64,000 bases of DNA from Vannielia litorea (GCF_018424695.1 NZ_QTNQ01000001.1:186001-250000); one strand, 5' to 3'; shown: positions 35,436 through 44,935, counted from the stretch's first letter. The notes: a model not told the origin generated them from the sequence alone. Numbers and translations: made by a program.

Positions 35436-35477
35436 TCTTCGCTAATAATCTAACATCCGTTAGATTATTAGCGAAGA
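35436..35477. promoter_or_regulatory. Operator copy 4 inside a perfect 42-bp palindrome
   Basis: The core TCTAACATCCGTTAGA is at 35449-35464. The symmetry extends outwards to perfect 19-bp arms around the 4-base spacer ATCC, far longer than the other copies. It lies just upstream of the CaiB start at 35429. It could act as an operator, or as a hairpin in a transcript coming from either side. Confidence 0.65.
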
Positions 35478-35626
35478 TGCGGATCAAATTCAAGCGGTGA
35501 GTGCGATTCGAATGGCTCGGGAAAGGGTCAACGATTGCTGTCTTTTAGAAATTTGCGGTCAGACAGAGAGAATGTTTGTCCACAAAGTCGTCACCTTAAT
35601 CACGGGCTATCGACCAGTTCGCAAAG

Positions 35627-38600
35627 TCAGGAAGAGGTCGCCTTCGAATGCAACGTGGTCGGATTCATCTCCCGCCTCGGAGGACGGATCCGAAACAGGA
35701 GCGCGTAGAGAACGGGCACTGCCACCATTGTCAAGACCGAAGCAAAGGCAAGGCCGCCCATGATGGTCACAGCCATCGAGGCGAAGAAGGCATCCGGCAG
35801 GAGCGGAACCATGCCGAAAATCGTCGTGCCGGCCGCGAGCACCACTGGGCGCAGACGGCTGACCGATCCATTCATCACGGCCTCGTAGTCCGCAACACCA
35901 TCTGCACGTTGCAGGTCGATCTCTTCGACCAGAACGATGGCGTTTTTCATCAGCATGCCCGAAAGCGACAGGAAGCCGAGCAGGGCGGTGAAGGTGAAGG
36001 GCAGTCCGGTGAACAGGAGCCCCAAGACCATGCCCGTCACGGACATAGGCACGACGAGCCACAGTATGAGCGGCTGGCGAACTTTGTTGAACATCAAAAT
36101 CGAGATCGTCAGCATGACGAGAAAGCCCAAGGGAAGCTGTTTGCCAAGGCTTGCCTGAGCATCCTTGGCGCTTTCGTACTCGCCGCCCCATTCCATCGAA
36201 TAATCATCGGGAAGCGGGAGGGCCTCGATTTGTGTCCGGACACTTCGGAAGGCTTCGTCGGCGGTCAGGTCGCCGCGTGCGCCGCCGAGGGCGGTGATCG
36301 TTCGTTCACGGTTGCGCCGGTGAATGAGTGCCTCGACGAGTCGTGGCTCGAACCGCTCGGCAAGGTTGGCCATCGGAACGTATGATCCTCCCCCATCGGA
36401 CCAAACCGACAGGTCAAGAAGACGGTCGACACCGTCGCGGTCACTCTCGGGAAGACGGAGATGGATTGGGATGACCGTGTCGTCCTCGCGCAGCTCGCCT
36501 ACACGCAGGCCGGACGTTCCGTAGCGAATGGTATCCGCGATCGCGCTTCGTGTCGCGCCAGCAATGCGCATGCGTGACTCGTCAACAATGGGTTCGACAA
36601 GGATCTCTCGCTGTCGCCAATCGGTACGCGGATTGGTGATTGTCCCTGCTTTCTCGAAAATCCTGGTGGCATCGTCCGCGAGCTGGCGCAGGATGACAGG
36701 ATCTGGTCCCGAAAAGCGGACTGCCACATCGGCGCCGGCGGGCGGACCGAACACGATTTCTTCGACGCGGACCAAGGCGTGGGGGAATTCGGCGGGCAGA
36801 TCCCGGTTGAGCCGCCTCGCGATGGACGTGATAGCCTCGGCGTCGGCAACTCGAACGATAAGCTGACCGTAGCTCGGATCCGACTGCTCGGGATTATAGG
36901 TCAGCATGAAGCGGCTCGCCCCTCTCCCGACGAGGGCGGTCAGGTCCGTCACGCCGTCCTCGTCCAGAAGCATCTGCTCCAGCCGCCGCATTTCAGTGTC
37001 GGTGACGTTGATGTCGGTTCCTTGCGGCATCTGGAACTCGACATAGAAGATCGGTGTGTTCGAAGCGGGAAAGAAGGCCTGCTTGACCTGCCCGAAGGCC
37101 ATGACGGACCAGACGGTCACCCCCACAATCGTCAGGACGACCAGCACACGGTTTCGCAGCGCCAGCCACAGAAGCGCGCGGTAAAGCCCGTAGAATGCGC
37201 CCTTGTAAGGATCGGTCGACGTGTCCTTCGGCGCTCGGAGCAGCAGCTTGCCGAGGTAGGGCGTAACCGTAACGGCAAGCGCCCAGCTCATCAGCAGCGA
37301 GATCGCAATCACCGCAAAGAGCGAGAACAGAAACTCGCCCGTCGCATCCGGCGACAGGCCAATTCCGGAAAAGGCCATGATCCCGATCACGGTCGCACCG
37401 AGCAGCGGGATCGACGTCGCGCTTTCCGTTTCTGCCGCCGCCTCCTCTGCGGATTTGCCGCGCGCCATGCCGATCACCATCCCTTCGGTAATGACGATGG
37501 CGTTGTCGACGAGCATTCCCATCGCGATGATCAGCGCACCGAGGCTGATCCGTTCCATCGCGATCCCGAAGATCGACATGAAGAACAGCGTCGAGAAGAC
37601 GGTCAGCCCGAGCGTCGCGCCAACCACGAGCCCTGCGCGCCAGCCCATGGTCAGCATCAGCGCCGCGATGACGATGGTGACCGATTGTCCGAGGCTGACG
37701 AGAAAGCTTGAAACCGCTTCATCCACGACGACGTGCTGTTCGTAGATCGGAATGATCTCAGCGCCTTCCGGAAGCTCCGCCTCGAGGCGCTCCAGCCGTG
37801 CCGACACCGCCTCGCCGACTTCGACCACGTTTCGGTCCGTTAACGCCGAAACGCCGAGGGTGAAGGCTGGGGCGCCGTTTTGCCGGATGATCTGGCTGGG
37901 CTGTTCGGCCGACTCACGGGTCACGCGGGCGATGTCATGGACCGCGACCTGGCCGACGTTTCCGGCCGTGCCCAGCCGCAGCGACTCTATACCTTCGGGA
38001 CTTACATAGCCTGGCGGAACCGATAGGCCGATTCGGGCGGGGCCCTCGGTGATCTCGCCGTTCAAGAACACCTGGTTCTCGTCCGCCAGAATACCCAGGA
38101 TTTGGTTCGGCGGAAGGCCCAGTTCGGTGAGCCGTGCGGACGGGATCGAGATGTTGATCACCTCTTCGGCAAGGCCCTGAACCTCGACTTTCGCGACGCC
38201 ATCGACAGTGACCAGCCCGAGCCGCAGGGTCTTGGCCAGGTCGCGCTGTTCCTTCGGGCTCAAACCTTCCGTCGTCACCGCATAGAACATGCCATAGACG
38301 TCGCCAAAATCGTCGTTGATGATCGGCGGGCGGGCGCCCGCGGGCAAGTCCCCCTCCACGTCGCGGATGCGGCGGCGCATCTCGTCCCAGACCTGCGGGA
38401 TTTCGTCCGGCCCATAGGTCATCTCGATCTCGACAGTGATCTGGGCCATGCCCGGCATGGACTTGGACTCCACCCGGTCAAGCTGCTTCATCTGCTGCAA
38501 CGCATTCTCAACGACGTCGGCGACCTCCTCTTCAACCTCTACGGCCGTAGCGCCGGGATAGGCCACGAAGACAAGCGCCGTCTTGAGGGTGAAGCTGGGG

Positions 38601-38716
38601 TCTTCGAGGCGGCCGACCGTATTGAGGCCCCAATAGCCGCCAACGAGGCAGAAGATGATGGCGAGCCAAACCGCCACCGGACGCCGGATGCTTGCGCGCG
38701 ATATGCTGAGTGCCAT
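35627..38716 (-). CDS. RND multidrug efflux transporter, inner-membrane subunit
   Basis: A 1029-residue RND pump of the AcrB/MexF class. It starts with the usual cytoplasmic helix and first membrane segment, and has twelve expected membrane segments with two large periplasmic loops. MERISLGALIIAMGMLVDNAIVITEG is the TM4 region with the proton-relay acidic residue, and GFLSLSGMLMKNAIVLVEEI is the TM10 region. AAAGGATCT precedes the ATG. It is the last gene of the TetR-MFP-RND operon. No outer-membrane factor gene is seen nearby. Confidence 0.92.
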   Translation of the reverse strand: MALSISRASIRRPVAVWLAIIFCLVGGYWGLNTVGRLEDPSFTLKTALVFVAYPGATAVEVEEEVADVVENALQQMKQLDRVESKSMPGMAQITVEIEMTYGPDEIPQVWDEMRRRIRDVEGDLPAGARPPIINDDFGDVYGMFYAVTTEGLSPKEQRDLAKTLRLGLVTVDGVAKVEVQGLAEEVINISIPSARLTELGLPPNQILGILADENQVFLNGEITEGPARIGLSVPPGYVSPEGIESLRLGTAGNVGQVAVHDIARVTRESAEQPSQIIRQNGAPAFTLGVSALTDRNVVEVGEAVSARLERLEAELPEGAEIIPIYEQHVVVDEAVSSFLVSLGQSVTIVIAALMLTMGWRAGLVVGATLGLTVFSTLFFMSIFGIAMERISLGALIIAMGMLVDNAIVITEGMVIGMARGKSAEEAAAETESATSIPLLGATVIGIMAFSGIGLSPDATGEFLFSLFAVIAISLLMSWALAVTVTPYLGKLLLRAPKDTSTDPYKGAFYGLYRALLWLALRNRVLVVLTIVGVTVWSVMAFGQVKQAFFPASNTPIFYVEFQMPQGTDINVTDTEMRRLEQMLLDEDGVTDLTALVGRGASRFMLTYNPEQSDPSYGQLIVRVADAEAITSIARRLNRDLPAEFPHALVRVEEIVFGPPAGADVAVRFSGPDPVILRQLADDATRIFEKAGTITNPRTDWRQREILVEPIVDESRMRIAGATRSAIADTIRYGTSGLRVGELREDDTVIPIHLRLPESDRDGVDRLLDLSVWSDGGGSYVPMANLAERFEPRLVEALIHRRNRERTITALGGARGDLTADEAFRSVRTQIEALPLPDDYSMEWGGEYESAKDAQASLGKQLPLGFLVMLTISILMFNKVRQPLILWLVVPMSVTGMVLGLLFTGLPFTFTALLGFLSLSGMLMKNAIVLVEEIDLQRADGVADYEAVMNGSVSRLRPVVLAAGTTIFGMVPLLPDAFFASMAVTIMGGLAFASVLTMVAVPVLYALLFRIRPPRREMNPTTLHSKATSS

Positions 38717-38749
38717 AGATCCTTTTCCGCCTATCCCAGGAGCACGGGG

Positions 38750-39892
38750 TCAGAGTCCCGAGACTGCCACCGTCTGGTTTTCTCTAAGCCGCCACCAGCC
38801 GCCGGATACGACCACTTCGTCACCTTGGAGGCCTTTCAGAATGGCGATCTCGTCGTCCATCGGAAGGCCCAGACGAACCGTTTTGCGGGCGACCTGGCCA
38901 GACGCTTCCTCGTAGATCCAAATGGACGGCTCGGTCCGGCTCGTCGTGTCCACCGCCGATACCGGAACGATGACGGAGTGCGGGCGATCTTCCTCCGCCG
39001 CGATCGAGATGCGCACATCCGCCGTCATTCCCGGAAGCAGGCGTGGGTCGATCTTGCCCGTGATTGCGAATTCCACGTCGTAGGTCTGCGCCATGGGATC
39101 CACATCCGTGGCGAAGGACCGCAGCACCAGCGGCGCCGTGTAGCCCGGCACCGCCGGGAAAGTCGCAACAACGTCGAAGGCGTCGGGGGACGCCCGCGCG
39201 ATGGCGGCCAGTTCCTCGGGCAGCGAGATCACGATCCGCATCTCGCTGATATCCTGGAGCCGCACGACCGGCGCGGCCGAGGTGACGTTGACATACTCTT
39301 CGATGAAGGCGCGTGCGACGATCGCATCGAAGGGCGCGACGAGCTCGGTTTGTTCGAGGCGCCGCTCGGCCTCGCGAAGCGCAGCGTCTGCCTGTGCCAA
39401 CTGAGCGCGTGCAGTGTCGAGACGGGCGTCGGCCGCGACTCCCCGTTCGGCGAGACTCGACGCGCGTTCGAATTCGGACTCCGCAAGCTCGAAGGACGCC
39501 TGAGTCCGAACGACCGTGAGTTCGAAATCGACCTGATCGAGCTTGGCGATCACCTCGCCCTCGCGTATCCTGTCGCCCGGTTCGACGTGAAGTTGAATAA
39601 TCTGTCCCGGCACCTGAAACGCAATATCCACCGTGCGGGCGGGCTCGACGCGGCCGGCAACAGTGCGGGACCGATTGACAGCCCGGGTGAGTGCTCGGGT
39701 TACCTCTACCACGACCGGTTGGTCGAGTTCGGGCGCGACCGCCGCTTCGGCAGTTTCATTGGTATCTTTCCTCGCTTGGGCCAACACATCGCTCAGAGGC
39801 GCCGGAAGGAACGGAATGGCCAGAGCCGCCGCGACTGCGCCCGCAAGCACGGAAGCGACCCGTTTCCAATTTCGCTTTCTATTCGAGTTCAT
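38750..39892 (-). CDS. Efflux RND periplasmic adaptor (membrane fusion protein)
   Basis: A 380-residue HlyD/AcrA-like adaptor. An N-terminal membrane anchor or signal (residues about 10-35) is followed by a lipoyl-like half (AFQVPGQIIQLHVEPGDRI), a coiled-coil hairpin (about 120-185, rich in Ala, Glu and Arg), the second lipoyl half ELVAPFDAIVARAF and a beta-barrel domain. It links the RND pump to an outer-membrane channel. The start overlaps the TetR gene by 14 bases, and the pump gene follows after 33 bases. Confidence 0.9.
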   Translation of the reverse strand: MNSNRKRNWKRVASVLAGAVAAALAIPFLPAPLSDVLAQARKDTNETAEAAVAPELDQPVVVEVTRALTRAVNRSRTVAGRVEPARTVDIAFQVPGQIIQLHVEPGDRIREGEVIAKLDQVDFELTVVRTQASFELAESEFERASSLAERGVAADARLDTARAQLAQADAALREAERRLEQTELVAPFDAIVARAFIEEYVNVTSAAPVVRLQDISEMRIVISLPEELAAIARASPDAFDVVATFPAVPGYTAPLVLRSFATDVDPMAQTYDVEFAITGKIDPRLLPGMTADVRISIAAEEDRPHSVIVPVSAVDTTSRTEPSIWIYEEASGQVARKTVRLGLPMDDEIAILKGLQGDEVVVSGGWWRLRENQTVAVSGL

Positions 39893-40457
39893 CGATCATG
39901 GTCCTCAAGCGTTCGATGGCGCGACCTCTGAGATCTGCGCCGCCGTCGGGAAGATTCAGGAGTTTCTGGAACCGCAGTCCCTGGATTGCCAGGACAGCGA
40001 CCATAGCACCCGGAGCGTCTTGCGTCTCGGACACGATACGTTCAAGGTCGTCGGCCAGTTCAACTCGTAGCGGATCGAGCAACGGCGGGTCCAATGCGGC
40101 AGCCGCAAGAATGGCCATAGACAGGTCATCGGTAACGCCTTCGGACTGCAGTGCCGTTTCGAGATGACCACGTAAAGTGCGTAGCGGGTGCTGCTCCGGC
40201 ACACTTCCCAGCAGATCCCGATGTTCGGCCAACATCTGATCCAACAGCCCGGAAAGCAGGGCTTTCTTCGTCGGGAAATTGTAAAGCAAGCCACCCTTGC
40301 TGAGGCCTGACTCTTTTGCGACCGCGTCGATCGTGATCCTTCCCGCTCCCTCACGCGCGGCTATCGCACGCGCCGCAGAAAGTATCCTGCGGGACGCATT
40401 TCTGGATTCTGCAAGGGGCATGTGCTCACTCAAAACTGTACCGTCCGGTCGGTTCAC
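39879..40457 (-). CDS. TetR-family repressor of the efflux operon
   Basis: A 192-residue TetR protein. The N-terminal helix-turn-helix is ITIDAVAKESGLSKGGLLYNFPTKKALL, followed by a helical ligand domain. It is the first gene of the TetR-MFP-RND operon and probably autoregulates it. The start is uncertain: a GTG at 40457 or ATG at 40421 (MPLAESRNA), neither with a clear ribosome site. The SKGGLLYNF variant is common in regulators of RND pumps. Confidence 0.87.
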   Translation of the reverse strand: MNRPDGTVLSEHMPLAESRNASRRILSAARAIAAREGAGRITIDAVAKESGLSKGGLLYNFPTKKALLSGLLDQMLAEHRDLLGSVPEQHPLRTLRGHLETALQSEGVTDDLSMAILAAAALDPPLLDPLRVELADDLERIVSETQDAPGAMVAVLAIQGLRFQKLLNLPDGGADLRGRAIERLRTMIDELE

Positions 40458-40575
40458 GTTGACTTTCAGGTAGTCTGGGGTTCCATCAAGGTCAAGCGTT
40501 CAATCGAATCCGACCCGGGTGGCTCACCATGACGCCCGCAGACCATGCGAAGCCAAGCGGTTGAGCGCCCCCGCT

Positions 40576-41172
40576 CTACAAGTTATTTCGTCCGGCATAG
40601 ATCCTCAGAAACGCGTCAGCCGCCCTCTTTGAGTGCTCAGATGCATCGACGGGCTGGTCGACGGCCAGCAAGCGCGGCATGATAACGCCGGCGATTGACA
40701 GATGAATAAACTGACTGGCGGCGCCTTGAATGTCTTGCACGTTCAGTGATTTTGCCTCGTGCAAGCGTTCGAGTATTTGCGCGACTGTCCTGATGGCGCG
40801 TGTTGGGCCTGAGCCCATGTATATTTCGCCTGCCTCCGGCAGAACCGAGGCCGCGCCGATGCAAACACGCAGGAGGCGAATATAGTCATCATCCATGACC
40901 AGCCCGATCATCCGCTGCGAGAGTTCTTCCAGCACGCTCCGCGCATCGTTCTGGCTTGAAAGCGGACGGCAGATTTCCATTGAAAGGCTGTCGCACTCAG
41001 CTTGCAAGACGCTTAAAAAGAGTTTGTCCTTACTTGGGAAATGCGCATAGAGGGTTGCCTTCGACACCTTGGCTTCTTCGGCGATCGCATCGACGCTTGC
41101 ACCTTCGAAGCCGAACTTCAAGAAGACCTCTCTGGCTCCTTTCAGAACATCGGCCACTTTACTCTCCCTCAT
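40576..41172 (-). CDS. TetR-family transcriptional regulator
   Basis: A 198-residue TetR protein. ATG 41172 is preferred to GTG 41181 because AGG lies at good spacing. Helix-turn-helix: ASVDAIAEEAKVSKATLYAHFPSKDKLF. The C-terminal domain resembles the AcrR-type TetR_C family (LRVCIGAASVLPEAG). It is a lone gene 118 bases upstream of the efflux TetR gene. It is the only other TetR in the window and so a candidate for the TCTAAC-N4-GTTAGA sites, but no such site lies by its own start, which argues against it. Confidence 0.85.
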   Translation of the reverse strand: MRESKVADVLKGAREVFLKFGFEGASVDAIAEEAKVSKATLYAHFPSKDKLFLSVLQAECDSLSMEICRPLSSQNDARSVLEELSQRMIGLVMDDDYIRLLRVCIGAASVLPEAGEIYMGSGPTRAIRTVAQILERLHEAKSLNVQDIQGAASQFIHLSIAGVIMPRLLAVDQPVDASEHSKRAADAFLRIYAGRNNL

Positions 41173-41380
41173 ATCGATCACCTGATTCCAATACGTGATA
41201 CCGAACGCATAGCTCCACCTGTCTGGCCGCGCTTAACGGCATCCGGCGTTTCCATCACCTGTCTTCGGCAAAAAACGAGCTTTCGCTGTGCAACTCATAC
41301 ACACAATCGGGTACACACAATCGGGGCGACGCGACCTCGCCGAAAGCTTTCTCACCCGGATGTTCTTTGGGCCGGCGCAG

Positions 41381-41731
41381 TCAAACAGCGCCCACGTCAT
41401 CGTCATCAAAGACCCCCTCAGCCATCCACCTGTTCGCGATTTCCCCCAGTGCGTCCAGAACGTTTCGAAGGTCGTCGCCGCGCGGCGTCAGGCCATAGGT
41501 CACCGCAGGCGGAATAGTCTCCGCCTGTTCCCGCCAGATGACCCCGGCACATTGCAGCATTCGCAGACGCTCGGTCAGCATTCGGGTCGATATCCCGGGC
41601 ACGGCGCGCTTCAGCGCCCCGAACCTTTGCGGCCCCTGATCGCTCAGGACCCAGATGATGTAGGTCGTCCACGGTCCCATGAGCAGACGCAAGATCGAGT
41701 CCATCGGGCACTGTGGCGGAGTTTTGGGCAT
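41381..41731 (-). CDS. HxlR-family winged-helix regulator
   Basis: A 116-residue HxlR protein: CPMDSILRLLMGPWTTYIIWVL, then RFGALKRAVPGISTRMLTERLRMLQCAGVI, the HxlR winged helix with the redox-active-type N-terminal Cys. It is divergent from the dioxygenase/NmrA operon with 127 bases between. HxlR next to an NmrA-like quinone reductase gene is the layout of QorR/YtfH and QorB/YtfG, so it probably controls that operon in response to quinones or electrophiles. Confidence 0.87.
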   Translation of the reverse strand: MPKTPPQCPMDSILRLLMGPWTTYIIWVLSDQGPQRFGALKRAVPGISTRMLTERLRMLQCAGVIWREQAETIPPAVTYGLTPRGDDLRNVLDALGEIANRWMAEGVFDDDDVGAV

Positions 41732-41858
41732 CGCTGTGCACTCGCTTACCGGGTGGTTACTTTTCTGTTCCTACTTTAGTTTTCGCTACAAATCAACTAT
41801 TCCACCTCCTGCAAAAGGCACTCGGGGTTTCCCCGCGAACCGGGAAGGACAATCGGAC

Positions 41859-42671
41859 ATGGCCCGCCAGCCCACGCTCTTCATTCCCCATGGCGGCGGC
41901 CCCTGCTTCTTCATGGACTGGAACCCGCCGGATGAATGGGACCGGCACCGGCAGTTCCTGCAGGATCTGCCGGGCACGCTGCCTGAGCGCCCCGGGGCAC
42001 TCTTGGTGATCTCGGGTCATTGGGAAGAGCCCGCCGTCACCGTGCAGACCAACCCCGCGCCTCCGCTTCTGTTCGACTATGGCGGTTTCCCGCCCCATAC
42101 CTACGAGTTGAGCTGGCCCGCCCCCGGCGATCCGGCGCTGGCGGACCGCATCCATGACCTGATCCGCGCCGCCGGTCTCCCGGCCGCGAAGGACGCCGTG
42201 CGCGGGTTCGATCACGGCGCCTTCGTGCCGCTCAAGGTCGCCTTTCCCGAGGCCGACATTCCCTGTGTCCAGCTCTCGCTTGCCCGCGATCTCGACCCCG
42301 GGCGCCATATCGCCCTCGGTCGGGCGCTGGAACCGCTGCGCGACGAGGGCGTGCTGATCCTGGGCAGCGGCAACACCTATCACAACATGGCTGCAATGAT
42401 GCAGAGCCTGCGCGGCAGGCCACGCGGCCCCATCGCCGGCAAGGCGTTCGATGCCTGGCTGACCGATGCGGTGACCTGCCCCGATCCCGATGAACGCAAC
42501 CGCAGGCTCGCGCGCTGGTCGGAGGCGCCGGGCGGCCGCGATGCACATCCGCGCGAAGAGCACCTGATCCCGTTGCATGTCGTGGCGGGCGCGGCGGGCA
42601 CCGATATCGGCCGGAAGACCTTCGAAGACCACGTTCTTGGCGCCGTCGAAAGCGCCTTTCGCTTCAGTTGA
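41859..42671 (+). CDS. DODA-type extradiol aromatic-ring dioxygenase
   Basis: A 270-residue class III extradiol dioxygenase of the YgiD/4,5-DOPA-dioxygenase group. ATG 41859 (MARQPTLFIPHGGG) has GGGAAGGAC upstream; the frame is open further upstream without reason. Metal ligands likely include His in IPHGGGP, His in SGHWE and His in FDHGAF, with GSGNTYHNM closing the site. The natural substrate is a catechol-like compound, or the protein repairs quinone/catechol stress. It is followed after 29 bases by an NmrA-like gene. Confidence 0.87.
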   Translation: MARQPTLFIPHGGGPCFFMDWNPPDEWDRHRQFLQDLPGTLPERPGALLVISGHWEEPAVTVQTNPAPPLLFDYGGFPPHTYELSWPAPGDPALADRIHDLIRAAGLPAAKDAVRGFDHGAFVPLKVAFPEADIPCVQLSLARDLDPGRHIALGRALEPLRDEGVLILGSGNTYHNMAAMMQSLRGRPRGPIAGKAFDAWLTDAVTCPDPDERNRRLARWSEAPGGRDAHPREEHLIPLHVVAGAAGTDIGRKTFEDHVLGAVESAFRFS

Positions 42672-42700
42672 ACAGAAACTCAGGAAAGGAACACAACGCC

Positions 42701-43615
42701 ATGTCCAATTCCATCAAGGGCCCCTTCATCGTGACCGGCGCATGCGGTCAACTCGGCAGCCACGTTATTGAGAACCTGCTGGCGCAAGGGGCCGAACCCC
42801 TCGTCGCGATGACCCGCAAGCCGCAAAAGCTCGAGTCGCTTCGGGCGCGAGGGGTCGACGTCAGGGCGGGTGATTTCAATGACCCGGCCACGCTTGGCGC
42901 GGCCTTCGCCGGCGGCGGGCGGCTGCTGATCATCTCGACGGACGACCTTGAGCCGGGCAAACGGCTCGCCGCGCATCGCAACGCGATCGCGGCCGCCAGG
43001 GAGGCCGGCGTGTCACATATCGTCTATACCTCGCTCACCAATCCCGATGAAGACAACCCGATCGGATTCGCCGTGGATCACCGCGAGACCGAGGCGCTGA
43101 TCAAGGCGACCGGGGTCCCCTACACGATCCTGCGCAATTGCCTTTACGCCGATCTCCTGCTGTCAAGTGGGCAGCAGGCGATCGGTGCGGGGGCGCTCTA
43201 CGCTGCGGCGGGCGACGGCAAGGCGGGCTATGTCACGCGCGCCGATTGCGCGCGCGCCGCCGCTGCCGCCCTGCTGACCGAGACCGGATCGAGCGTGCGC
43301 GACATCACCGGGCCCTCAGCCGTCGGCCAGGCCGAGATCGCCACGATCCTGTCCGAGGTTGCCGGGAAAGAAATTCCCTACGCCCCAATCACGCGCGACG
43401 CCTTGGTGGCCGCGATGGTCAGGAATGGCCTGCCGGAGTTCATGGCGGATGTCTTCTCGTCCTTCGACGTCGCCATCGCCAGGGGAAATCTTGACGTCGT
43501 CTCGGACGACGTTGAAAAGCTCACCGGACAAAAGCCACAATCGGTCCGGGATTTCCTGCTGGCAAACAAACCCACTTTGGCCGGGCAGGCACAAACGACA
43601 CCAAAGGAGGCCTAG
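42701..43615 (+). CDS. NmrA-like NAD(P)-binding protein (QorB/YtfG-like)
   Basis: A 304-residue atypical SDR. FIVTGACGQLGSHVIENLL is the dinucleotide motif (GxxGxxG), followed by VYTSLTNPDEDNP and a ProYThrIleLeuArg segment (VPYTILRN) typical of NmrA/QorB. ATG 42701 has AGGAAAGGAA upstream; the earlier in-frame codons are not used. It may be an NAD(P)H:quinone reductase. It is in one operon with the dioxygenase and the DUF5519 gene. Confidence 0.87.
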   Translation: MSNSIKGPFIVTGACGQLGSHVIENLLAQGAEPLVAMTRKPQKLESLRARGVDVRAGDFNDPATLGAAFAGGGRLLIISTDDLEPGKRLAAHRNAIAAAREAGVSHIVYTSLTNPDEDNPIGFAVDHRETEALIKATGVPYTILRNCLYADLLLSSGQQAIGAGALYAAAGDGKAGYVTRADCARAAAAALLTETGSSVRDITGPSAVGQAEIATILSEVAGKEIPYAPITRDALVAAMVRNGLPEFMADVFSSFDVAIARGNLDVVSDDVEKLTGQKPQSVRDFLLANKPTLAGQAQTTPKEA

Positions 43616-43617
43616 TC

Positions 43618-44106
43618 ATGCTGAAGATACCGCCGCGCGAGGGGCATAGGCCCGTTACCACGCCTTGCGCCCCGCATACGCAAATCAGTCAGAACCCGGA
43701 TGCCGAGACGTTTCGGGCATTCAGGGACAGGGCCTTCGATTTCCCCTTTGTCATCCGCAAGCCTTCGATGATCTCGGTTCCGGGGGCCGAGGCACTCTGC
43801 CTCGAACACGGGCACGAATGCGAGTGCCGCGAGGCGTTCATGATCGGGAGGGAATTTGCCCACGTCCACCCGCCGCAGGACGGCAGCCTGCACATGATGC
43901 TGCCCGAGGATGCGGTGCCGAGGATCGTGGATCTGGGCTGGGCCGAACCACACCCGATGGCGGCGGCGGGGATGATTCCACCTACAGCGGTAATGGTCTA
44001 CGCCCCAAGGGACAGCGCCGAGATCGAAACTGTTCTCGATCTGCTGCGGCTTTCCTATAACTTTGCTCGCGGAAAACTCGAACGGGTCAACAGCATCGTT
44101 CTCTGA
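43618..44106 (+). CDS. DUF5519 (luciferase-like domain) protein
   Basis: A 162-residue protein. FAHVHPPQDGSLHMMLP, GWAEPHPMA and VMVYAPRDSAEIETVLDLL are the conserved blocks of DUF5519, often called luciferase family though its function is unknown. AAAGGAGG ends 7 bases before the ATG. It is the last gene of the dioxygenase/NmrA operon, 2 bases after the NmrA stop. After it come 187 bases with no gene I can support, then mobile-element remnants. Confidence 0.75.
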   Translation: MLKIPPREGHRPVTTPCAPHTQISQNPDAETFRAFRDRAFDFPFVIRKPSMISVPGAEALCLEHGHECECREAFMIGREFAHVHPPQDGSLHMMLPEDAVPRIVDLGWAEPHPMAAAGMIPPTAVMVYAPRDSAEIETVLDLLRLSYNFARGKLERVNSIVL

Positions 44107-44293
44107 CGGGATCGACCGATCCAGAGAGCTTCCCCGGTGGCCTCCGGCGCGACTTCTCTTCAGACGGCGGCCCTTCATCCCGACTGGATACGAGGAACGG
44201 TCTGCCGCCTTACATACAAACCTGGTGTCGCTGCACCCTAATTAATCAGAATCTGCGGATTGGACGCCTTTTCGACGGCTTCTGTACCCTTAA

Positions 44294-44935
44294 TTACAAT
44301 ATATCCACAGGGCCCTGCGGGTTTCGGTAAATCCCGGACAGGGATTTCGGTAAATCCCGGACAGTTCCGGGAGGGCTCGGACACGGTTGATCATCGCCTG
44401 CGATGTTACGGCATTCTGCCGGTCTTGAACAAGGCCGGGGGGACCATTTCTGGCGGGCCACCTTTGCGCCCTCGCGTGCCTTCGCAACTTCGCGGGCATC
44501 CATCGCATCCAGACGACGCTGAACTGTCCGTCGTGTCGGCGGCTGCAAGCCCTGTTGCCAGCACGCGCTGCGGATTTCTGTCACGACGCGCGAAAGGCTC
44601 GAACGCTCCCGCCTCAAGAAATAACGGCGAAGATGTTCTTCAATCACCGCTTCGACCTTGCTGGATATCAAGGTCGTACCGGCCGGGCGGCCCCGTTTCC
44701 GCGGAGCCGGGGCACTGGTGCGCCCACCCTCTTCCGCCAGCCGCTTTATCCAACGCCAGATCGTCGCCCTGCTGACACCAAGCTCCCAAACGGCGTCATT
44801 GATGTTACTTTCCAGACTGCCAGTCCCATTGAGATATGCCTGAACAACCGGACGCAGCACGACGGCCCTGCGCGCCTCTTCAGCTCCATCGGCAACTGAC
44901 TCTTCGTCATCATTGTTCATCGACATTTGCCGCAA
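44294..44935 (-). pseudogene. tniA: Truncated TniA-like Mu/Tn5053 transposase (N-terminal part)
   Basis: Reading from 44935, the first about 160 residues match the N-terminal part of TniA at 55187-56833: an HTH segment (WELGVSRATIWRWIKRL), then VEAVIEEHLRRYF, GLQPPTRRTVQRRLDAMDA and REVAKAREGAKVARQ, aligned with EIEAVISGAIEEFY, GLRPPCWTTLRDRVAAIDP and LMAAREGAKASRQ. After about 44450 the similarity stops and the frame runs through the 20-bp tandem repeats to a chance stop, so the catalytic DDE domain is lost. It starts 131 bases from the TGT end at 45066, the usual distance, so it belongs to that end. Confidence 0.8.
44322..44364. repeat. Two tandem 20-bp direct repeats
   Basis: TTTCGGTAAATCCCGGACAG at 44322-44341 and 44345-44364, identical, period 23. 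On the minus strand each starts CTGTCCGGG. The place is the broken end of the truncated tniA, so this may be the terminus of another lost insertion sequence. Confidence 0.6.
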
